Below, piece after piece: positions 16,840 through 25,328 of a stretch of 27,506 nucleotides of DNA. A program made the translations under genes and the position numbers. This stretch comes from an uncultured Prevotellaceae bacterium (GTDB taxonomy: Bacteria > Bacteroidota > Bacteroidia > Bacteroidales > Bacteroidaceae). The stretch covers positions 1 to 27,506 of the forward strand of contig CALZOH010000009.1 of NCBI GenBank assembly GCA_945827465.1. The letters are read 5' to 3'. The notes beneath the pieces were generated by a model. That model had not been told where the DNA came from and did no database searches. It saw only the letters and a program-made list of their open reading frames with translations. Numbering within the stretch: the first letter of the stretch is position 1; each line of letters opens with the position of its first letter.

Positions 16840-19056
16840 TTAAGAGAGGGGAAGCCCGCGCACGATGTCCTCCATGAACCGAAGGTCGTGGGTGGGGATG
16901 CCATAGAGCAGCAACATGTCGGCCTCGTCGTCGGTGAAGGCGAAAGGCTCGCCGCTCGCCTCGCTCCGGGCCGATTGGGTGTAGAGCTCGATAGCACGGG
17001 TCAGCTTTCCGCCTGCCCAGGCAGCGTGGCCGGCCAGTCGCAGGTCGGCAGGCGTGGCGGCCTCGTTGAAGAACTCGTGGAAGTACTTCTCAGTGGTGTC
17101 GGGCTTGTGCAGGTGGAAGGCGCAGGTCATCACACCGCGTTTGATGGGCAGCGAATCAGGGAGTACCGTTTCGCTGTTGAGGTAGAGCTCAAAGGCTTTG
17201 CCAAATTGCTTGAGCTCAAGCAGCAAGTGGCCGCAACGAATGATGGCCTCCTCGTCGAGCGGCCGCAGGGCGAGCAGCTCGCGATAGAATTTCAGGGCGC
17301 GCTCGTGGTGGCCGAGTTGAAGGTGGCAGGCGGCCAGTCGGCGCAGCAGTTGGGCGTTGGCCGTCTCGGTCAGGTAAGCCTTCTCATAGGCTTCGGCCGC
17401 TTCGGCGAAGTGTTTGAGATGGTGGTGTGTGCTTCCGAGCATCTTGTAGGCCTCCACGCTGAAGTGCTTTTCGGGAATGGCCTGTAACCATTCGAGGGCC
17501 ATCGCCATATTCTTGTTGCGGTAGGCCAGGTAAGCTATCGAGAAGTAGCTGTCAGTGTCTTGCATCAAGACCGAAAGCAGGAAGCGCGAGGGCAGAAACA
17601 GCGTCAGCTCGCTGAAGGGGTTCAGGGGCAGTTCGCGCCGCAGTCTGTAGAGGTGGAAAAAGCGGTAGAGGTCTTGCAGATAATGGCGGAGCATCTTCTT
17701 GCGCTCCACGGGCATGGGGCGCTCGTTGTTGATGCGTAGCTCGAGGTCGGGCATCATGCTCTTGATGTTGTCGATAACGAGCCGGTGGCCCATGGCCTGG
17801 AAGCCGGAGAGGGTGAAGGCCATCGAATACGTGTCGGAAGGGCAGAGGTCGACCTGGCGGAAAAGGTTGAGCAAGGCGGTCGTGTCGGCTTCGGCCATGG
17901 AGTCAGACAGACACAGTTTGGCATTGAAGGGCTTGAACCAGTGGGCCTCGTCGTGGAAGAAGGCATAATGCTTGAGCGCCGAGAAGGTGCCGTAATAAAT
18001 ATCGGCTCCCTCGGCCTGGAACTTGCACATCTGCTGGATGCCGTCCTCAATCTGCTGATTGAAGTCGCTCTTGGAAAAAAGGTCGGCCTCGCTTTCGTCA
18101 TTCATCAACTCCTCCAACTTATCCATCGAGAGGCGGTCCATATAGTTCTTGGTAGCCTCCTTCATGTTGGGCAGGATGGTCTCAATGATGGTTTTGCTCA
18201 CATCTTCCGTCTTGGTGAGCATCATCATCTGTCCCTGCAGTTCCACCAGGTCGCTACGGAACGAGGGCAAGTGTCTGAGCCCCTCCAAAAGCGAGTCGAG
18301 CTCGGGAAAAATGCTCATCAGGTCCTCATAAAGCGTCAGCGCAAAGGCCATACCCGTCAAGGACCGGCACGCCGTGGCATCGTCGGCCTCGGCATAGAGG
18401 TGGCAGAGCAGTTTCAGCTTCAGCGGGTCGAAATAGTGGAACAAGGCCAGCGTCAGAGCCCCGGCAAAGAGTTGGCGCTGCTGATGGCTGAAGCCCGACT
18501 CCTCGTTGTCGAAGTTGGCCTGCAGTGCCTCCGCCTCCTCGTCGGTAAGGAGGCCCGAGGTATGTATCAAGTGGAAGAGGCAGTCGTTGAGCTCCTCCCG
18601 CTTCTTGTCCTCCGGCCTCAGGTGAAGCCTCTCGCCCCCGGCGCCATCGTTCAGGCCGGCCGTGAGCGACGAAAAGAGCAGTTGCTGATTGAGCAAGTCC
18701 ATTTCCTTTAACACGGAGAGCAACGTCGTCCCCTCCTTGCGCATCCGCAGCCGGAAGTCGTTGTAGTCCGTCTTGACCGTGCGGAGGCTCAGTTCGCGGT
18801 CGACCTCCACGGCCGTGCGATAGGTGCGTTGCAGGAACTGGCTGAAGAACTTCGCCCGCTCGCTGTCGGCAAAGCCCTGCTTCATGCAATCGAGCAACGA
18901 CTGGTAAGAGCGGCGGATGTCGTCCACCTCCGACTGCGCCGACCAGTCGGGCGCTTGGTGAAGGAGGGCTTGCACCTGGTCGAGAGCTTCGGGCAGGTGC
19001 GATTGCTGCAAGGCATTCACGGCAGCCTTAAAGGCCGATGATGGGTCGTTACTCAT
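16840..19056 (-). CDS. Large TPR-repeat protein of unknown function
   Basis: A 738-residue protein with no signal peptide or membrane segment, so probably cytoplasmic. The N-terminal 500 residues are helix-rich and rich in Leu, Glu and Gln, without a motif I recognise. Residues about 530-700 contain consecutive tetratricopeptide repeats ('AYKMLGSTHHHLKHFAEAAE', 'LLRRLAACHLQLGHHERALK' and 'DEEAIIRCGHLLLELKQFGK'), which normally bind partner proteins. It starts 13 bp after the upstream lipoprotein gene and must be co-transcribed with it. Its 3' end abuts the 42-bp repeat array, with no terminator in between. Codon use is more GC-rich than in lepA or rmlC. No catalytic role is claimed. Confidence 0.85.
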   Translation of the reverse strand: MSNDPSSAFKAAVNALQQSHLPEALDQVQALLHQAPDWSAQSEVDDIRRSYQSLLDCMKQGFADSERAKFFSQFLQRTYRTAVEVDRELSLRTVKTDYNDFRLRMRKEGTTLLSVLKEMDLLNQQLLFSSLTAGLNDGAGGERLHLRPEDKKREELNDCLFHLIHTSGLLTDEEAEALQANFDNEESGFSHQQRQLFAGALTLALFHYFDPLKLKLLCHLYAEADDATACRSLTGMAFALTLYEDLMSIFPELDSLLEGLRHLPSFRSDLVELQGQMMMLTKTEDVSKTIIETILPNMKEATKNYMDRLSMDKLEELMNDESEADLFSKSDFNQQIEDGIQQMCKFQAEGADIYYGTFSALKHYAFFHDEAHWFKPFNAKLCLSDSMAEADTTALLNLFRQVDLCPSDTYSMAFTLSGFQAMGHRLVIDNIKSMMPDLELRINNERPMPVERKKMLRHYLQDLYRFFHLYRLRRELPLNPFSELTLFLPSRFLLSVLMQDTDSYFSIAYLAYRNKNMAMALEWLQAIPEKHFSVEAYKMLGSTHHHLKHFAEAAEAYEKAYLTETANAQLLRRLAACHLQLGHHERALKFYRELLALRPLDEEAIIRCGHLLLELKQFGKAFELYLNSETVLPDSLPIKRGVMTCAFHLHKPDTTEKYFHEFFNEAATPADLRLAGHAAWAGGKLTRAIELYTQSARSEASGEPFAFTDDEADMLLLYGIPTHDLRFMEDIVRGLPLS

Positions 19057-19069
19057 AAGTGGGGCAGGG

Positions 19070-20023
19070 TTAAGGGTGGAAGGGGAAAGTCAGCGTATCG
19101 GCATCGAACGTCTTGGGCAACGCCTCTTGGCCTTTGAGCCATTCAACGGCCGTCTTTTGCTGCTCGGCCGTAGGCAGCGCCGCCTGGGCGAAGGCGTGAG
19201 CCGTGTCGATGCTGTCGGCAAAAGTGCCCAGGCGAAACTCGCGCACGCAGTCGGCCGGCAGCTTCTTCATCAGCTTGAGCCGCTCGACCGCCAGGTTATA
19301 TCCCTTCATCAGCAGCGCCACCTTCTCAGCCCCGTCGGGACGGTTGGTGAAGGCTGCCGAAAGGGCAAAGCCGGCCGGGAGGGCCTCCTTCGGCCCGTCG
19401 AGAGGCAGGAGTGTGTGGCCCTGCTTCCGCGCCATGAGAGCCTGAGGCTGGGGCAGGATAGCCACGTCGACCTGCGCGTTTACCAACATCTTTGTGCGCA
19501 GGAAAATATCATTAATCTGCGGTCGCAACATCAAGTCGGTGGGCTTCATCCGGCTCGCGGCCTGCTCGCAGAGGTAGTTCACACACGAATGGCGGGTAAT
19601 CGCCACGACGCGGTCGTTCAGCTGCTTGATGGAGCGGAGGCGCAGTCGTTTGTTGGCAATCAGGTTCCATTCGCGAGGCGTAGTAAAACAATAGCGAAGG
19701 GGTTTCTTCTGCTTCTGCAGCACGGCCGTGCGGAATAAGTCGGTAGCGCACCCGATGCACTTTCCCTCCACCACGGCCTGCTCGGCATCCATCTGCGAAG
19801 CATACACCACGGCTTTGAGCGGAAGGCCCAGTGAGTCGTAGATGCCTTGCGCCGCTAAATAAAAAGGCAGGCAGTCGGTCGTGGGCAACAGGGCGATGCT
19901 CCACTCCTGGGGCAGGGCAGAGACAAGAGAATCGGTCGTCGGGCGCTCGTCGGCCTGGCGACTCTGACAGCTGAACAGCGTCAGCAGCAAGAAAAGGAGG
20001 GAAGCGGTAAGGGATCGATTCAC
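19070..20023 (-). CDS. Periplasmic-binding-protein-like lipoprotein (NMT1/SsuA-type fold likely)
   Basis: A 317-residue lipoprotein. From the GTG at 20023 it reads as a short charged start (NRS), a hydrophobic run and lipobox LFSC with the acylated Cys at residue 19. In-frame TTG codons further upstream (20038, 20050) fall in the pgk terminator and are unlikely starts. The mature part begins 'EWSIALLPTTDCLPFYLAAQ' and contains 'GIYDSLGLPLKAVVYASQMD', 'CIGCATDLFRTAVL' and 'VAILPQPQAL', the pattern of substrate-binding proteins for thiamine precursors, taurine or nitrate. No permease or ATPase gene is near, so it may be an orphan receptor or feed a distant transporter. It heads a two-gene unit with the TPR protein. 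The ligand is unknown. Confidence 0.8.
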   Translation of the reverse strand: MNRSLTASLLFLLLTLFSCQSRQADERPTTDSLVSALPQEWSIALLPTTDCLPFYLAAQGIYDSLGLPLKAVVYASQMDAEQAVVEGKCIGCATDLFRTAVLQKQKKPLRYCFTTPREWNLIANKRLRLRSIKQLNDRVVAITRHSCVNYLCEQAASRMKPTDLMLRPQINDIFLRTKMLVNAQVDVAILPQPQALMARKQGHTLLPLDGPKEALPAGFALSAAFTNRPDGAEKVALLMKGYNLAVERLKLMKKLPADCVREFRLGTFADSIDTAHAFAQAALPTAEQQKTAVEWLKGQEALPKTFDADTLTFPFHP

Positions 20024-20035
20024 GGCAGGGGCTGT

Positions 20036-20082
20036 CAATAAATAAAGCAACTTGCAAAGAAACGAAGTCCCGCAAGTTGCTT
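20036..20082 (-). terminator. Intrinsic terminator of the tkt-rpiB-nth-pgk operon
   Basis: On the minus strand an 11-bp perfect stem, AAGCAACTTGC (20082-20072) with GCAAGTTGCTT (20055-20045), is followed by TATTTATTG. It lies 20 bp after the pgk stop and just before the GTG of the lipoprotein gene, which separates the two units. Confidence 0.8.
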
Positions 20083-20101
20083 GTCTTAAAATATGATAGA
20101 A

Positions 20102-21358
20102 CTATTTTTCACCTACAATGGCTGCAACACCCGGCAGAATCTTGCCCTCGATAGCCTCGAGCATGGCACCGCCACCGGTTGAAACATACGAAACCTGGTC
20201 GGCCAATCCGAACTTGTTGACAGCAGCCACAGAGTCGCCGCCACCTACCAGAGAGTAAGCACCGTTCTGAGTAGCCTCGGCTACATACTTCGCAATCTCG
20301 CCGGTACCCTTGGCAAAGTTGGGGAATTCAAATACGCCCACCGGACCGTTCCAGAGAATCGTCTTGGAGTTCAGGATGATCTCCTTCCAAATCTTCAACG
20401 AAGCCGGCGAAGCATCCATGCCCTCCCATCCGTCGGGAATGCTGTGGGTCTCGAAAATCTTCTGCTCGGCATCGTTGCTGAACTTGTTGCCGGCAACCGT
20501 TGCAACCGACAGAGAGATCTTTACGCCCTTCTCTTCAGCAGCTTTCAATACGTTGAGAGCCTCGGGCATCAAGTCGTCTTCGTGCAGTGAGTCACCAATG
20601 CTTCCGCCCTGAGCCTTGAAGAAGGTAAAGCCCATACCGCCACCAATAATCAGGTTGTCGACCTTGTCGAGCAGGTTCTTGATAACACCCAGCTTCGACG
20701 ATACCTTGCTACCGCCGATGATAGCGGTGAAGGGGTGCTGCGCGTTCTTCAACACGTTGTCGATAGCCGTTACCTCTTTCTCCATGAGGTAACCCAGCAT
20801 CTTGCTGTTCTCATCAAAGTAGTCGGCGATAACAGCTGTAGAAGCGTGCTTGCGGTGAGCAGTACCGAAGGCATCGTTTACGTACACGTCAGCGTAAGAA
20901 GCCAAAGTCTTGGCAAATTCCTTCTGGCTGGCTTTCATAGCCTTCTTGGCCTCGTCGTAAGCAGGGTCAGCCTTGTCGATGCCAACGGGCTTGCCTTCTT
21001 CTTCCGGATAGAAGCGAAGGTTTTCCAACAGGAGGGCTTCACCCGGCTGGAGGGCAGCAGCAGCTTCGGCAGCCTTGCCGCAGTCGTCAGCAAATTTCAC
21101 TTCCACACCGAGACGCTCCGATACGTTCGGAACAATCTGCGAGAGGGATAACTTGGGGTTCACCTTGCCTTTGGGCTTACCCATGTGGCTCATCATGATG
21201 ACGGCACCGCCATCGGCCAAAACTTTCTTGAGCGTAGGAAGTGCGCCGCGGATGCGGGTGTCGTCGGTTACCTTGCCGTTCTCATCCAGAGGAACGTTGA
21301 AGTCTACACGTACAATGGCCTTCTTGCCATTGAAATTAAATTTGTCAATTGTTACCAT
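20102..21358 (-). CDS. pgk: Phosphoglycerate kinase
   Basis: This glycolytic enzyme transfers phosphate from 1,3-bisphosphoglycerate to ADP. Its 418 residues are slightly above the 387 of E. coli and in the range of Bacteroidales homologues. The N-domain signature 'AIVRVDFNVPLDENGKV' (14-30) carries the basic-patch Arg18 and Asp20. 'MMSHMGKPKG' (55-64) and 'NDAFGTAHRKHAS' (161-173) are substrate-side elements. 'GGSKVSSKLGVI', 'GPVGVFEFPNFAKGT' and the C-terminal 'GGGDSVAAVNKFG' bind nucleotide. It is the last gene of the operon, starting 24 bp after nth. Confidence 0.98.
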   Translation of the reverse strand: MVTIDKFNFNGKKAIVRVDFNVPLDENGKVTDDTRIRGALPTLKKVLADGGAVIMMSHMGKPKGKVNPKLSLSQIVPNVSERLGVEVKFADDCGKAAEAAAALQPGEALLLENLRFYPEEEGKPVGIDKADPAYDEAKKAMKASQKEFAKTLASYADVYVNDAFGTAHRKHASTAVIADYFDENSKMLGYLMEKEVTAIDNVLKNAQHPFTAIIGGSKVSSKLGVIKNLLDKVDNLIIGGGMGFTFFKAQGGSIGDSLHEDDLMPEALNVLKAAEEKGVKISLSVATVAGNKFSNDAEQKIFETHSIPDGWEGMDASPASLKIWKEIILNSKTILWNGPVGVFEFPNFAKGTGEIAKYVAEATQNGAYSLVGGGDSVAAVNKFGLADQVSYVSTGGGAMLEAIEGKILPGVAAIVGEK

Positions 21359-21382
21359 ATTATTTGTTCTGTATTGTGATTG

Positions 21383-22075
21383 TTATATGCTGATAGATTT
21401 CGGTGAATCGGTTTTGGCCTGTCGCGCCTGCTTGGCAGTTGCCGCTTTGAAGTGGCGACAAATGGAGGTGAACTTGCATTGCTGGCACTTGGGCGCGAGG
21501 GCCGTGCAGGTGTAACGGCCGAAGTAGAGCAGCCAGAAGTGAGCCTTTGAGATGTCCTCCTTCTTGATGTGGCGCAAGAGTTCCATTTCCGTCTTGTAAG
21601 GCGTGTTGGCCGTAGAGGGGACTAATCCGAGGCGGTGGCTCACACGATAAACGTGGGTGTCGACGGCCAGGGCCGGCTTGTCGAAAGCAATAGCCTGAAT
21701 CACGTTGGCCGTCTTACGGCCTACGCCCGGCAGTTGCGTAAGTTGCTCGATGGTTTCGGGCACCTCACCGCCGAAGTCGGCCATGATTTTTTGAGAAAGA
21801 CCTACTAAGTATTTGGCTTTGGAATTGGGGTAGGAAACCGAACGGATATAGTCGAAGATCTCCTCCACATCGGCTTGAGCCATTGTTTCGGCCGTGGGGT
21901 ATTGGCGGAACAAGTCGGCCGTCACCATGTTGACCCTCTTGTCGGTGCATTGAGCCGAGAGAACTACTGCAACCAACAGTTGGAATGGGTTGGTGTAGAA
22001 CAATTCCGTATCGTTTTGCGGAGATTGTTCCTTCAACGTATCCAATACCTGATTGTAGAGTTCTTTTTTGGTCAT
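21383..22075 (-). CDS. nth: Endonuclease III (DNA glycosylase/AP lyase)
   Basis: This base-excision repair enzyme removes oxidised pyrimidines and nicks at abasic sites. It has 230 residues. The helix-hairpin-helix 'LPGVGRKTANVI' (115-126) holds the Schiff-base lysine K121, and D139 in 'ALAVDTHVYRV' is the catalytic aspartate. The [4Fe-4S] cysteines are C190, C197, C200 and C206 with the standard C-x6-C-x2-C-x5-C spacing. The frame stays open 38 codons upstream into the end of rpiB, but the ATG at 22075, giving 'MTKKELYNQVLDTL', fits the family. A Lys/Arg-containing tail of about 24 residues follows the cluster. It lies 19 bp after rpiB within a carbon-metabolism operon. Confidence 0.96.
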   Translation of the reverse strand: MTKKELYNQVLDTLKEQSPQNDTELFYTNPFQLLVAVVLSAQCTDKRVNMVTADLFRQYPTAETMAQADVEEIFDYIRSVSYPNSKAKYLVGLSQKIMADFGGEVPETIEQLTQLPGVGRKTANVIQAIAFDKPALAVDTHVYRVSHRLGLVPSTANTPYKTEMELLRHIKKEDISKAHFWLLYFGRYTCTALAPKCQQCKFTSICRHFKAATAKQARQAKTDSPKSISI

Positions 22076-22094
22076 GCGTCGGATGAAATGAAGA

Positions 22095-22535
22095 TTAAGG
22101 AAGGGGAATCTTGTTGATTCTTCGGATATGACGTCCGCCCTCAAATTCGGTGTTAAAGAATTTGTCCATGATGGCTTCGGCCGTTTCATTGTCGATAAAT
22201 CGTCCCGGCATCACCAGAATGTTAGCATCGTTGTGCTTGCGGGTCATTTCGGCAATTTCGGGAGCCCAGCACAATCCGGCGCGGATGTTGGCGTGCTTGT
22301 TGAGCGTCATGCTCACGCCCTCGCCCGTACCGCAAATACCGATACCCTGTTGGCATTCGCCCTTTTCGATACCTTCGGCCAACTGATGGGCGAAGTCGGG
22401 ATAGTCGCAACTTTCTTCGCTAAAACAACCGTAGTCTCGATAGGGCATTTGATGACGGTCCAGATATTCTTTGACATATTGTTTTAAGGCGTAGCCTGCG
22501 TGGTCGGATGCCAAACCAATGATACCTTTTTCCAT
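22095..22535 (-). CDS. rpiB: Ribose-5-phosphate isomerase B
   Basis: This enzyme interconverts ribose 5-phosphate and ribulose 5-phosphate in the non-oxidative pentose phosphate pathway. Its 146 residues match the RpiB/LacAB family. Visible are 'GLASDHAGYALK' with D11 and H12, the catalytic cysteine C68 in 'GIGICGTGEGVSM', 'NKHANIRAGLCW' and 'RKHNDANILVMPGR' with H101. The chosen ATG at 22535 follows the tkt stop by 7 bp; an in-frame TTG two codons earlier would also fit but is less likely. Pairing with transketolase fits a shared pentose phosphate role. Confidence 0.96.
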   Translation of the reverse strand: MEKGIIGLASDHAGYALKQYVKEYLDRHQMPYRDYGCFSEESCDYPDFAHQLAEGIEKGECQQGIGICGTGEGVSMTLNKHANIRAGLCWAPEIAEMTRKHNDANILVMPGRFIDNETAEAIMDKFFNTEFEGGRHIRRINKIPLP

Positions 22536-22542
22536 GGACAAC

Positions 22543-24564
22543 CTACTTTTGAAGGTATTCTTTAATTTGCTGATAAATATTTTCGGCCGTGAATCCCAGC
22601 TTCTCGTCGAGCACCGTATATGGCGCAGAGTAACCGAAGGAATTCAAACCGTAAACCTTGCCGTTGCTTCCTACCAAGTGTTCCAAGTTGACGGTGAGTC
22701 CGGCGGTGAGTCCGAACTTCTTCACACCGGGATTAAGCACAGAGTCGCGATAGTCGGCCGGTTGTGTGTTGAAGAGACCCTCTGACGGAATGCTGACGAT
22801 TTTATATTTAATATGATCTTGCTTGAGCAGTTCAGCCGCACTTACCAATGTAGATACTTCAGAGCCTGAAGCCAGGAGGATTACATCGGGCTCAGCCTCA
22901 TCTACCACTACGTAACCGCCGCGCTGCGCTCCGCTGTAATCGGTACCTTCGGGCAGGTCTTCTATCTTCTGACGGGAGAAGATGAGGGCCGTAGGCGTAT
23001 CTTGGTTCTCGTAGGCCATGCGCCAACATTCAACCGCCTCGTGTACGTCAGCCGGTCGCAGCACCAAGAGAGCATTGCGCCCGCTGTGGTTCTGCACTTT
23101 TTCCATCAATCTGATTTGTGCCTCCTGCTCGATGGGCTCATGGGTAGGACCATCTTCGCCAACGCGGAAAGAGTCGTGGCTCCAAATGAACTTAACAGGC
23201 AACTGCATGAGTGCCGCCATGCGGATGGCCGGCTTCATATAATCGGAGAACACGAAGAAGGTTCCCATTGCGGCCTGCACGCCTCCGTGGAGCACCATGC
23301 CGATGCAAATGCAAGCCATGGTGAGTTCGCTCACGCCGGCCTGATAGAAATTGCCGCCAAAGTCGTTTCGCGTAATATTGCGGGTATGTTTCAGGAATCC
23401 GTCTGTCTTATCCGAATTGCAGAGGTCGGCAGAGGCGCAGATCATATTCTCAACTACTCCCGAGAGGGTAGCCAACACGGAACTCGAAGCGTTACGGGTA
23501 GCATCGTTGGCTTTTACTGCAATGTTGTTCCAGTCAACGGCGGGAAGTTGGTTGGCAAACCACGCCTGCTGTTTCTTGGCCTCGATGGGGTGGGTTTGTT
23601 CCCAAGCCTGTTGATCCTTTTGGCGTTCTGCCACGATGGCTTCCAATTCTTGTTGGCGTTGAGCGTAGAGTTCCTTCACCTCATCATAGATGACGAAAGC
23701 GTTATCGGGATCTCCGCCCAGGTTGCGCACCGTGTTTTCGTAAGCGCCCTTGCCTAATGGAGCTCCGTGGGTCTTGCAATTATGTTCTAAATTATTGTTT
23801 TCAGCGTCGCGGCAGCCTTTTCCCATCACGCATTTACCGATGATGAGGGTAGGGCGCTCTTTTTCGGCAGTGGCAATGTCGAGGGCTTGGCGAATGGCCT
23901 GACAATCGTTTCCGTCAATGGTGATGACGTTCCAGTTCCACGAGCGATATTTCATGGCCGTATTCTCCGTAGACACTTCAGAGCATTCGGTGGATAGCTG
24001 AATATCGTTGGAGTCGTAGAACATGATGAGGTTGTTAAGCCCCAAGAAACCGGCCGTGCGTCCTGCACCCTGCGAAATTTCTTCTTGAATACCGCCATCG
24101 CTGATGTAGGCATAGATTTTTTCCTGCTCAAAAGCCGGGTTGTTGAGGTGGGCTGCCAGGAATTTGGCCGCGATAGCCGCACCTACGGCAAAGGTATGAC
24201 CCTGACCGAGCGGACCGGACGTGTTTTCAATGCCGCGCTCAATGTTGCGCTCCGGATGACCGGGCGTAGGAGAACCCCATTGGCGGAATGATTGTATTTC
24301 TTCGATACTGAATTTGCCTGATAAAGTAAGCACGCTGTAGAGCATCGGCGACATATGACCGGGGTCAAGGAAGAAACGGTCGCGATTTTCCCAATGTGGA
24401 TTCTTGGGATCATAAACTAAGTATTCAGAGAATAAAACATTAATGAAGTCTGCTCCGCCCATGGCACCGCCGGGGTGTCCTGATCGAGCTTTTTCTACCA
24501 TGGCCGCCGACAGAATACGGATATTGTCAGATGCCAGATTCATTAATTCAACGGGATTCTTCAT
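22543..24564 (-). CDS. tkt: Transketolase
   Basis: This thiamine-diphosphate enzyme moves two-carbon units between pentose and hexose phosphates. It has 673 residues, close to E. coli TktA (663). H30 in 'ARSGHPGGAMGGADF' and 'GPLGQGHTFAVG' (118-128) are active-site elements. The metal/ThDP motif, usually GDG...N, appears as 'YISDGGIQEEIS' (153-164) followed by 'FYDSNDIQLS', that is SDGG in place of GDG. 'GVSELTMACICIGM' holds the cofactor-activating glutamate, and 'DSFRVGEDGPTHEPIE' is the typical substrate-phosphate segment. It is the first gene of tkt-rpiB-nth-pgk, all closely spaced. Confidence 0.97.
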   Translation of the reverse strand: MKNPVELMNLASDNIRILSAAMVEKARSGHPGGAMGGADFINVLFSEYLVYDPKNPHWENRDRFFLDPGHMSPMLYSVLTLSGKFSIEEIQSFRQWGSPTPGHPERNIERGIENTSGPLGQGHTFAVGAAIAAKFLAAHLNNPAFEQEKIYAYISDGGIQEEISQGAGRTAGFLGLNNLIMFYDSNDIQLSTECSEVSTENTAMKYRSWNWNVITIDGNDCQAIRQALDIATAEKERPTLIIGKCVMGKGCRDAENNNLEHNCKTHGAPLGKGAYENTVRNLGGDPDNAFVIYDEVKELYAQRQQELEAIVAERQKDQQAWEQTHPIEAKKQQAWFANQLPAVDWNNIAVKANDATRNASSSVLATLSGVVENMICASADLCNSDKTDGFLKHTRNITRNDFGGNFYQAGVSELTMACICIGMVLHGGVQAAMGTFFVFSDYMKPAIRMAALMQLPVKFIWSHDSFRVGEDGPTHEPIEQEAQIRLMEKVQNHSGRNALLVLRPADVHEAVECWRMAYENQDTPTALIFSRQKIEDLPEGTDYSGAQRGGYVVVDEAEPDVILLASGSEVSTLVSAAELLKQDHIKYKIVSIPSEGLFNTQPADYRDSVLNPGVKKFGLTAGLTVNLEHLVGSNGKVYGLNSFGYSAPYTVLDEKLGFTAENIYQQIKEYLQK

Positions 24565-24597
24565 TTGTATCTGTTATGTCTTGTCTAAAAGTTTGCG

Positions 24598-24605
24598 CAA
24601 AGGTA
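24598..24605 (-). promoter_or_regulatory. Promoter -7 box for the tkt operon
   Basis: On the minus strand this reads TACCTTTG, an exact TAnnTTTG match followed by CGC. It lies 34 bp upstream of the tkt ATG. A good -33 element at the standard spacing was not seen. Confidence 0.5.
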
Positions 24606-24678
24606 CAATTAATTTATGAAACCTGCTTTCTCTGTGTTTCTTTCTTCTTTCGTAAATGTGATTAGGGTCAGCTTTTTC

Positions 24679-24709
24679 TTGCATATTTCAATAAAAACAT
24701 TTAAGTTTG
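24679..24709 (+). promoter_or_regulatory. Promoter for rmlC (and possibly lepA)
   Basis: TTG at 24679-24681 and TAAGTTTG at 24702-24709 are 20 bp apart and match the Bacteroidetes -33/-7 pattern. The leader would be about 20 nt, with a short AAAGGA just before the rmlC ATG that may act as a ribosome-binding site. It is divergent from the tkt promoter within the same 168-bp gap. Confidence 0.55.
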
Positions 24710-24732
24710 CAGCCAAATTGTAATCTAAAGGA

Positions 24733-25281
24733 ATGAAGTATCTACAAACTGAACTCCCCGGTGTTTTTATCCTTGAACCGAAAGTGTTTGAAGATCATCG
24801 GGGGTATTTTATGGAAACTTATCGCAAGTCGGATTTTGATGCTCAAATAGGAGCCGTTGAATTTGTGCAGGACAATGAGTCGAAGTCTTCGTATGGCGTT
24901 TTGCGTGGTCTTCACTACCAACGCGGATGTTGGAGCCAAGCTAAGCTGGTTCGAGTTCTCGAAGGTCGTGTTTTGGATGTAGCTGTCGATCTTCGTCGTT
25001 CGTCACCCACATTTGGACGCTACGTCATGGTTGAACTCAGTGCCGAAAATCGTCGCCAACTATTCATTCCCCGCGGCTTTGCCCATGGTTTCCTGGTTTT
25101 GTCGGAGAAAGCCGTATTCACTTACAAGGTAGATAATGCTTATATGCCCTCAGCAGAGGCTTCCATTCGCTTCGACGACCTCGAGGTAGGTATTCCCTGG
25201 CCCATCCGTCGCGAAGAGATGGTGCTTTCCGATAAAGATACGAAGGGTGTTTCGCTCTCCGAAGCCGAGTGTTTTGACTGA
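24733..25281 (+). CDS. rmlC: dTDP-4-dehydrorhamnose 3,5-epimerase
   Basis: This enzyme catalyses the third step of dTDP-L-rhamnose synthesis, epimerising C3 and C5 of the 4-keto sugar in a cupin fold. It has 182 residues, as is typical. 'PKVFEDHRGYFMETYRKSDF' (16-35), 'SYGVLRGLHYQ' with the catalytic His61, 'FIPRGFAHGFLVLSE' with H118 and 'YKVDNAYMPS' with conserved tyrosines are all present. The usual 'PxxQ.KLVR' loop reads 'QRGCWSQAKLVRV'. It stands alone: rmlA, rmlB and rmlD are not in the window. It makes rhamnose for cell-surface glycans, the opposite direction from the rha catabolic genes 14 kb away. lepA follows after 47 bp and may be co-transcribed. Confidence 0.95.
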   Translation: MKYLQTELPGVFILEPKVFEDHRGYFMETYRKSDFDAQIGAVEFVQDNESKSSYGVLRGLHYQRGCWSQAKLVRVLEGRVLDVAVDLRRSSPTFGRYVMVELSAENRRQLFIPRGFAHGFLVLSEKAVFTYKVDNAYMPSAEASIRFDDLEVGIPWPIRREEMVLSDKDTKGVSLSEAECFD

Positions 25282-25328
25282 TATCGGACTCCGAATCCTT
25301 TTTACTTTTCTATAGACATTTATTATAT

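Noticed and set aside
17785..18711. 308-codon plus-strand frame opposite the TPR gene
   Set aside because: It is antisense to a clearly coding TPR protein and lacks recognisable domains.
20024..20050. Longer lipoprotein start at the TTG codons
   Set aside because: These codons lie in the terminator stem and T-rich tail of pgk, and the lipoprotein signal reads properly only from the GTG at 20023.
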